Origin: Hymenoscyphus infarciens
Lineage: Eukaryota; Ascomycota; Leotiomycetes; Helotiales; Helotiaceae
Reading direction: 5' to 3'
Assembly: GCA_001414345.1 (NCBI GenBank)
Contig: LLCB01000390.1
Location: forward strand, 1 to 64,000
Length of the DNA: 64,000 nucleotides
Within the stretch, counting starts at the first letter, position 1; each line of letters opens with the position of its first letter. Below are positions 58,009 through 64,000 of the stretch, one piece after another. The notes beneath the pieces are model-generated. The model did not search any database. It was given only the letters and a program-made list of their open reading frames with translations, and was not told the DNA's origin. The position numbers and the translations under genes were made by a program.

Positions 58009-58725
58009 TATGGCAGGTGGAAGTGGTACGTGTTGAGGTGGTGGAGGGGTGGAAAGTGGTATATTATTTGGTATCAGTGTCCAGATTGTGCCCGCGAAAG
58101 CCCAAAGTCACTGGCCATGCTGAAGCCAGAATATTGTGGCCTAGAATACGAGGCTTCAGAGTTCTTACAGGGTTTAGGGCACTCCCGTCCCTAGACGCCT
58201 CTTAGTAGGGGCAAGCGCGTCAATTCCGACGCTAAAGGGAAGCTGCTTTCAGTCACCCAACCAATATTATTTCAAACCACCAACCCCGAGTCCATCTCCA
58301 TCCCACGACACCACGACACCACGACACCACGACACCACGACATCTCCAACCTGGGCAGACTACTCAATACACTAGTGAAGCGGTCTTTTAAAGCACCGAG
58401 CTAGCATCATATTTATTTGTCCCTCAGATCTTTCCTTCCTTTCTCCCTTGCAAGGAACTTCTTTTGATCCGCCCTCCCTCTGGTGAATGCGACCCTTCCG
58501 CCAAATTACAAGGGATCTTTGTTCATCATCCCCCCTCTACGACCTTTTGCCTACTTAACCCACAGTCCAGAACCTACATACGCAGCTGTATCTGCGTCGA
58601 ATAGAGACCCTTCCCATCGACCCTACATAACGTGGAAGACCACGGAAATGCGTCAGTAGCCAGCAGGCGGGAGACAATTTAATCGACGGACCAGCCAACC
58701 CAGGTCACCAACTTCCAAGCTCCCC
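58009..58725. promoter_or_regulatory. divergent promoter region of delta-COP and acidic gene
   Basis: These 717 bp separate two divergent starts. Contains five tandem copies of an 8-bp CCACGACA unit at about 58303-58344 and pyrimidine-rich leader sequence before 58726. No specific binding site assigned. Confidence 0.5.
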
Positions 58726-61480
58726 ATGCTCGCCGCTCATTTCGAACACTCCCTTCCGCCCATGATGGCAGACGATAGTATGGAGATATCTTCCGATCAC
58801 GGTCATAACGTCGATGATATCGATATTGACATCGAGTTCACTGCTGGAGATGGCGACGGCGGAGAAGATTATATGGCGGATGATACTCCAATGAATACTG
58901 GCTTCGAAGAGAACCACAGCAATGTGGACTTCTTAACGGCCGCCGACGAGCTGATGGTCGATGACGCCTCGGTTGTGGATGAAATGAACGGCCATCATGA
59001 TCTGATGATCGACGACGCGGCCGTTACCATGTTTGATGAAACTATTGAGGAGCCGGTTGCGGAACCCATCCAAGCTACATCAACTTTGGCGACGGAATTC
59101 TCTCAAGACATCCATATATCAGGCTCAGAAGACCATGGCGTTCCGGCTTTGGCCATGGATGAATCTCATGGCGAGCAACAAGTTAAATCAGACATCTATG
59201 AGTCTTCGGGGCCCTTGGAGCTGACTATTGATTTTGTTGGTGCCGATCCGGTAACGAGTTCAGTCAACGCTGGATCCGATTCGGTTGATAGAGATGCCAA
59301 CCTCGAATCAGATATCGGAGCTGAGCAGGGGGTTTTGGCCCAAGTTAGCACCGATCCTAAAGACTCGGAAGATTCTGACACAAAGTTGTCTTCGAGCCTA
59401 GATCTGTCGGTACCTAATACCACCACGAGCCCACGCGGAGAGGAAAAGCCAGAATCCACTGGTGAAAACGAAGTTGGTCAGCCAGATGAGCAAACTAATA
59501 TAATCAAATCCCCCCCAGCTTCTAACCCTGATGCTACCCATGTTGCACAGGAGCAAACCACCGAATTCCAAGATAACACCAAAGAAGAAACCGCTCCAGA
59601 AAATAAACTGGTTCTGCCCGAAATAGTGATCGTTTGGCGTTCTACCGAGTACTTCTTGTTCCCAAAATCCGAGTTCGACGACCCAGACACATTCTTCCTC
59701 TCAGATCCAAGTATTCTTGAACAGCCGATTGGTGACTTCCTCCAATCTATCCGAGATGTTATCCACGAGGAACTCGAGGAGGAAGCCGAGTTATGCATTG
59801 CGGTAGAGGATCTTGCTTTAGAGATTGAAGAGGTGAGTGGCCACAATTCGGTCTAACTGTTTGACTGCTAACATGAGATCAGACTTCTACACACCTTCGG
59901 GACTATACCCTTGGTCAGGTTATTGACGTGTTCAACAAACTACTTGAAAATGATATGGAGGACGTTCGGCCGCTGTACGTGATGTTACGTGCCAGAGCGA
60001 ACTTTTCAAAGCGATACGACGTCTGCAAATCTAGCGCTGTCGATGGTAAGGGCTTATCTGAAATTCTGATATTCCGTGACGAAAGCGAGAGCCAAGAGGA
60101 TTTTGCCGCTAATGCTGAGAATGCGGCATTTGAAGGTGGACTCGATACTGAAGCTGATGGAGGATACGACGAAGGACATCACAAGCCATCCGATATTTTG
60201 GAGGGTGAATCAAAATATAACCAAATAGAAAACAACCAAGCTTCTGGATCGCCCCACGCCTACCAGGAGACTGAAACTTGGAACAATGACAACGCAGCAG
60301 CAGCCGAAGAACATGAGACTAAAGCTATCTCGAGTCAGCACACTGGTCCCCAAGAATCTCTCCCAAACACCGATAACTCCAAGGTCTCGGATGTGGTTCG
60401 CACTGAAGAAGAGATTGTGGCAAGTACCCATGATGAAGACGATTTGATCGATTATTCGGACGAAGAAACCGAAGCACCAAACACAAAAGACCGTAAAAGT
60501 GCACCTGCAGCGGAGACTCATGTTGCTGAAAACCAAGCACAGAATGGTACATATTCCGATTCATTTTCCCCGTGTCCGAAACCCAATACCTGTTTCTGTT
60601 CTAAATGTCTCGTCCTTATAGTCGAAGAACACGAAGCGATCAATGAGGAACTCCAACGCCGGCGATCTTTGTCCCGTACGGCTGAAGGAAATGGTGCTCT
60701 GCAACCTGGCAACGATGAAGACCAGGGCACACCAAAGGTTGAGAACCATGTTGAAACCGAGGATTTTGGAGATGAACTTGACTATGAAGTTGATTCCAAA
60801 GGCCAAGAAGACCTTGTTACAAATGATATCACTGATGAGTCTGGAAAAGATAAGTATGGCGGCGAGCCTCTTGAGGAACAATATGTTGCGGAGGTCGAGT
60901 CAGCAGAGCCAGGTCAACAATTTGATTACCAAGAGGCTTCATTCCAAGAGATTCAAGAAGACGAAGAGAATTATGAAGAGTTTGAGCTAGGCGATGAAAA
61001 CCCCCAAAACGCCGATGCTGCAGATTATGATGCAGTAGATTTCCAACAAGAGTATAATGAGCTCCACGAAACCGAAGGCGCAATCGACGAAACCACAGAT
61101 CTTCTGGAATTCGACGATGCCGCGGAGTCTAGTGCTACTGTGAGTGCCGACGAGCCTCATCGGGAGGACGATTTCACCGATTTTGACCTCGACGGCGAAT
61201 TTGCCAACAACGAAGCCACAAATGACACGGATCCTGTGGTCACATTGCCAGACGAGGACGAGATTGGTTATGAGGATGATGGGGATATCAAGGACGTGGA
61301 TGTGACCATAGTCCAGCCTCCCATCTCAACAACGCCGAACGGTTCTACCAAAAGATCTATATCTGAAGTAGAAGTCGATGAGGTTACGGCTTTAGGAGCG
61401 CAAGGTATGCTTTTCCTTCCAGAACGCAATATGATAAGCCTGCTAACACTTATGTAGAAAACAAACGATCTAGATCGTGA
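58726..61480 (+). CDS. conserved acidic fungal protein of unknown function
   Basis: Three exons in frame (58726-59832, 59883-61404, 61458-61480) give 883 aa. Most of the protein is very acidic and low in complexity, rich in D, E, S and T. An ordered-looking block spans residues about 305-430 (LPEIVIVWRSTEYFLFPKSE, DPDTFFLSDPSILEQPIGDF, LQSIRDVIHEEL, LGQVIDVFNKLLEN, then DVRPLYVMLRARANFSKRYD), which looks like a family-specific domain. In the second half, CFCSKCLVLIVEEHEAINEE includes a CxCxxC that could bind metal. The C-terminus ends in basic ENKRSRS, possibly a nuclear localisation signal. I recognise it as a type of protein conserved in ascomycetes without a named function. A later Met (58765) may be the true start. 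Nuclear or chromatin role is only a guess from composition. Confidence 0.78.
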
Positions 61481-63476
61481 CGCTTTTCTCGGAGGCTGGT
61501 TACCCTGCCTTGCAACCTTTCGCCTCTTCTCACCTCGTCTTCGTCTAGCTTCCCGTTGTCACATAAAAAACGGCATGAACGACGGTACTCTTTCGACATG
61601 ACCAGAATTTCTCTCTCGATATTCCATGCTCTTCGACCAGACAATGGCGTTTGATTTCGACTCTGGATACCCCTTCGACGACGCCGCCAAAATCTACGAA
61701 TACTAATCTTGTGAACTAGAAAGTGAAAACGGTAGGTCCGACAGGTATACTGACACCGATTCCGCCCCAGTTATTTCTTCCTTCTTGCGGCACTCTTCCC
61801 CTCGTATAATATTTTTAAAAACCCCCTTCTTCCAAAACCACTTGTAGGGCTGGCGAACGTTCCATAGCATGGCGTCTTTTCTCTTTTTCATGGGCGTTCA
61901 TGAGCGGATGGGCAGAATTGGAGGAACGAAGGCGGATTTCTTGAGAGATTCTCGCCAACCGATATTCGCACTTCTACTAAAAAAAGGGGCTTGGCGTATT
62001 GGTGAACGAAGGTCGTGATTCTGTACGAGTGAAAAGAAAGTGGTGGCATGGTGCATGGAAGTTTCTGCGTTATTTTGCGAGTGATTGATTGTCAGTGCTG
62101 TCCTACTCGTGGATGCGGGTAGATGGATTCGTGGAAAGTATCTTCTGATATTGCAATGAACACACACTACAGTCAAACCCGGGTGCAATATGAGATATGT
62201 CGTGAATGTGACTTGATAAAATAGAGTTCTCCGGGATTGTGTTTGTATTTGGATTTGGTACGATTCAAGTGGTAAGTGGTGAGCTTGAATCCCCCTTTTT
62301 TCCCAAGTCCTTCCAAGGTGCAATCCACCTGGGCGCGCGGCCTCTGAGAGTTGAGTTCAGAAGAGGATTTTAAAAGTTGGGACCGCATGGGGGGCGGAGT
62401 CGCTGAAGGTCGGAGAATGAATGGGTCTATGAATGGGTCTATGAATGGATCTTAGGGTGAAACTAAAAATAAAATGGCCCTAACTTGCTAGGTAACTTGG
62501 CTAGCGGGTCCAGCGCTGGTGCTGGCTATTCGGGGCGTACTGTAAGTACACGTACGTACAGGTACAGGCCACAGGGGCTGCAAGGACGAGGGGGGAGGGA
62601 GGATTGATGGAATTTGAGGGTCGGGTGTGAACTTAGAAGAGCCCGAGGCAAGGCCAGACGGGAGTTCGTGAGAACACGACTTTCTGTGCAGTCTCAACGT
62701 TTCACATTCTCCTCTCCTCACACTCCTCACACTTCTCACACTTCTCACACTTCTCACACTCCCACACACACTCCTTGCCCCAGAGCACGAACACGACACG
62801 ACACGACCCGACCACATCTCTCCTCCGTACACGCTCTTCTGTTTGACTCTACTCTCGCCCTTCTGCAACTGCATCTGCATCTGCATCTGCACCTACTACT
62901 ACTGTACCTCAAACTATCACTGCAACGGCCACTAAACGCCACGACTTGCGCGACGAACTTAATTTCTGAACACTGAACCCCGTCATTTCGTGTCTTTTCT
63001 CTCGACCCAGCACAACCCTTCACCACTCGAATAAACCTCTCGTTTGCGCGAACCACCACGAAGCCAATCTACTTCTCATGCGGCCAACACGACCTTCACG
63101 GCTCCTCCGATAAACCTACGATAACAGATCATCTTGACCGCGACCACCTCCCGACCTAGGGTCTCGAAACCACATCTATTTTACTCGACAACCACTTTGC
63201 GACGACGGCGACTACGAGGGCCTTCCCACATTGAACGCCTAAATAACACGTGGAGCTATCCTCAAATCATCAACCAACGACGGTCCTTACGAATTACACG
63301 CCGGTCATATTATACTATTACATTTAGAACCCCTAGCAGACGGGAAAAGCATCGCGACGGCCTTTCAATTTCGAATACTGGATTACCCCATCAAACATTG
63401 CGATACAGCGAGCGCAAGCCCGGGATAATTATACGCTGGAGTGGATAGGAGGAGCTGCTCTAGACCCCGAGTCAAG
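61481..63476. other. intergenic region and NIPA 5' leader
   Basis: About 2 kb without a recognised gene. It holds tandem CTCACACTT-type 9-10-bp repeats (about 62718-62760), a CTGCAT hexamer run (about 62867-62895) and a two-and-a-half-fold 14-bp repeat (about 62417-62452). The pyrimidine-rich stretch before 63477 is likely a long 5' UTR. ORFs inside (for example plus 63134-63448) overlap the leader and show no motif. Confidence 0.45.
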
Positions 63477-64000
63477 ATGTTGGAAGACAAGTACGTGGCC
63501 ATCAAATGCGCCTAGCCCAGTGGGGTCGTGGGATAATGACTGACATTTGGGGACAGATATATAGGTTTGGCATTGGCCATTACCTCGACGCTTGCAATAG
63601 GTATGAAGAATCGCATATCCCCAATTTGATAGCCCATTGCTGACTGTGGATTCCCCCTGCAGGAACGAGTTTTGTGATTACGAAAAAGGTACGAGGCCAC
63701 TAAGCACATATCCAAATCACGAATACGACCATACTTCTCTCCTCCAAATACTGACAAATGCCCAGGGTCTTATGGATGCGGAAGAGAGGCATGGCTTTGA
63801 GGGAGATGGGTTCACATATCTCAAAAGTCCCATATGGTGGGCCGGAATCATAGCCCGTACGCAGCCCCCATATTTCTCCCCTTCAGGGCAACAGCTAACT
63901 GCAGAAATAGTCATAATCGGAGAAATCGCCAATTTTGCAGCATACGCGTTTGCGCCCGCGATTCTAGTTACCCCTCTTGGGGCCTTGAGTGTCTTGATTG
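63477..64000 (+). CDS. NIPA-type magnesium transporter (5' part)
   Basis: Partial gene running off the window. Five exons join in frame: 63477-63490, 63557-63600, 63663-63688, 63766-63856 and 63911-64000. The product begins [20 protein letters not shown], then [56 protein letters not shown] and [12 protein letters not shown]. This is the N-terminus of the NIPA (DUF803) family: [20 protein letters not shown] and [13 protein letters not shown] are its hallmark blocks. Family members are multi-spanning membrane proteins linked to magnesium transport in animals. In fungi the transport role is inferred. Many tiny exons at the start are a notable structural trait. The rest of the gene, including later membrane segments, is outside the window. 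Confidence 0.92.

Noticed and set aside
62488..63059. Repeat-rich ORFs (Met-Gln, Arg-Ser-Val and Cys-Arg runs) on both strands
   Set aside because: They are translations of short tandem DNA repeats in the leader of the NIPA gene, not genes.

Overview
This window comes from a filamentous ascomycete (Pezizomycotina). Gene content and protein character suggest a leotiomycete such as a Helotiales relative, but that placement is an impression from sequence, not a phylogeny. Genes carry short GT-AG introns of about 50-80 bp, with CTAAC/CTGAC-like branch sites where checked. Gene-rich DNA of ordinary composition alternates with very AT-rich blocks in which coding traces are riddled with TAA/TAG. That is the expected outcome of repeat-induced point mutation (RIP, CpA to TpA). 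Exon joins below were chosen so that every junction keeps frame.

Layout. 1-1150: tandem satellite of about 51-bp units, each holding a perfect hairpin, then AT-rich DNA. 2058-4795: an RMT2-type arginine methyltransferase and an F-box protein. 5129-7243: a Clr5-ankyrin gene broken by a Tourist-like MITE. 8376-12704: OST1 (oligosaccharyltransferase) and hexokinase, divergently transcribed from a 459-bp gap. 13270-15520: AT-rich block with two inverted-repeat elements. 17147-18697: a DUF1752 (GATA-like) regulatory protein. 20555-26962: accessory region with small MITEs, an eroded ORF and a cluster of small Cys-rich zinc-ribbon-like genes and pseudogenes. 27654-32125: a decayed hAT transposon with an exact 8-bp target duplication. 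33352-34485: a four-TM membrane protein. 34658-41170: a decayed LINE on the minus strand with a 14-bp target duplication. 41929-46426: a secreted FMN-dependent hydroxy-acid dehydrogenase and a seven-TM protein. 49079-50679: a small ORF and a compact alpha-kinase. 53206-61480: APC4, delta-COP and an acidic conserved protein. 63477-end: 5' part of a NIPA-type magnesium transporter.

The housekeeping genes (OST1, hexokinase, APC4, delta-COP, NIPA) act in unrelated core processes and form no pathway cluster. The distinctive part is 20.5-41.2 kb. There, transposon relics with still-readable target duplications surround a small family of Cys-rich proteins. Some family members are intact, and others carry RIP-type stops, a frameshift or a MITE insertion. 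No tRNA, rRNA or CRISPR was recognised.
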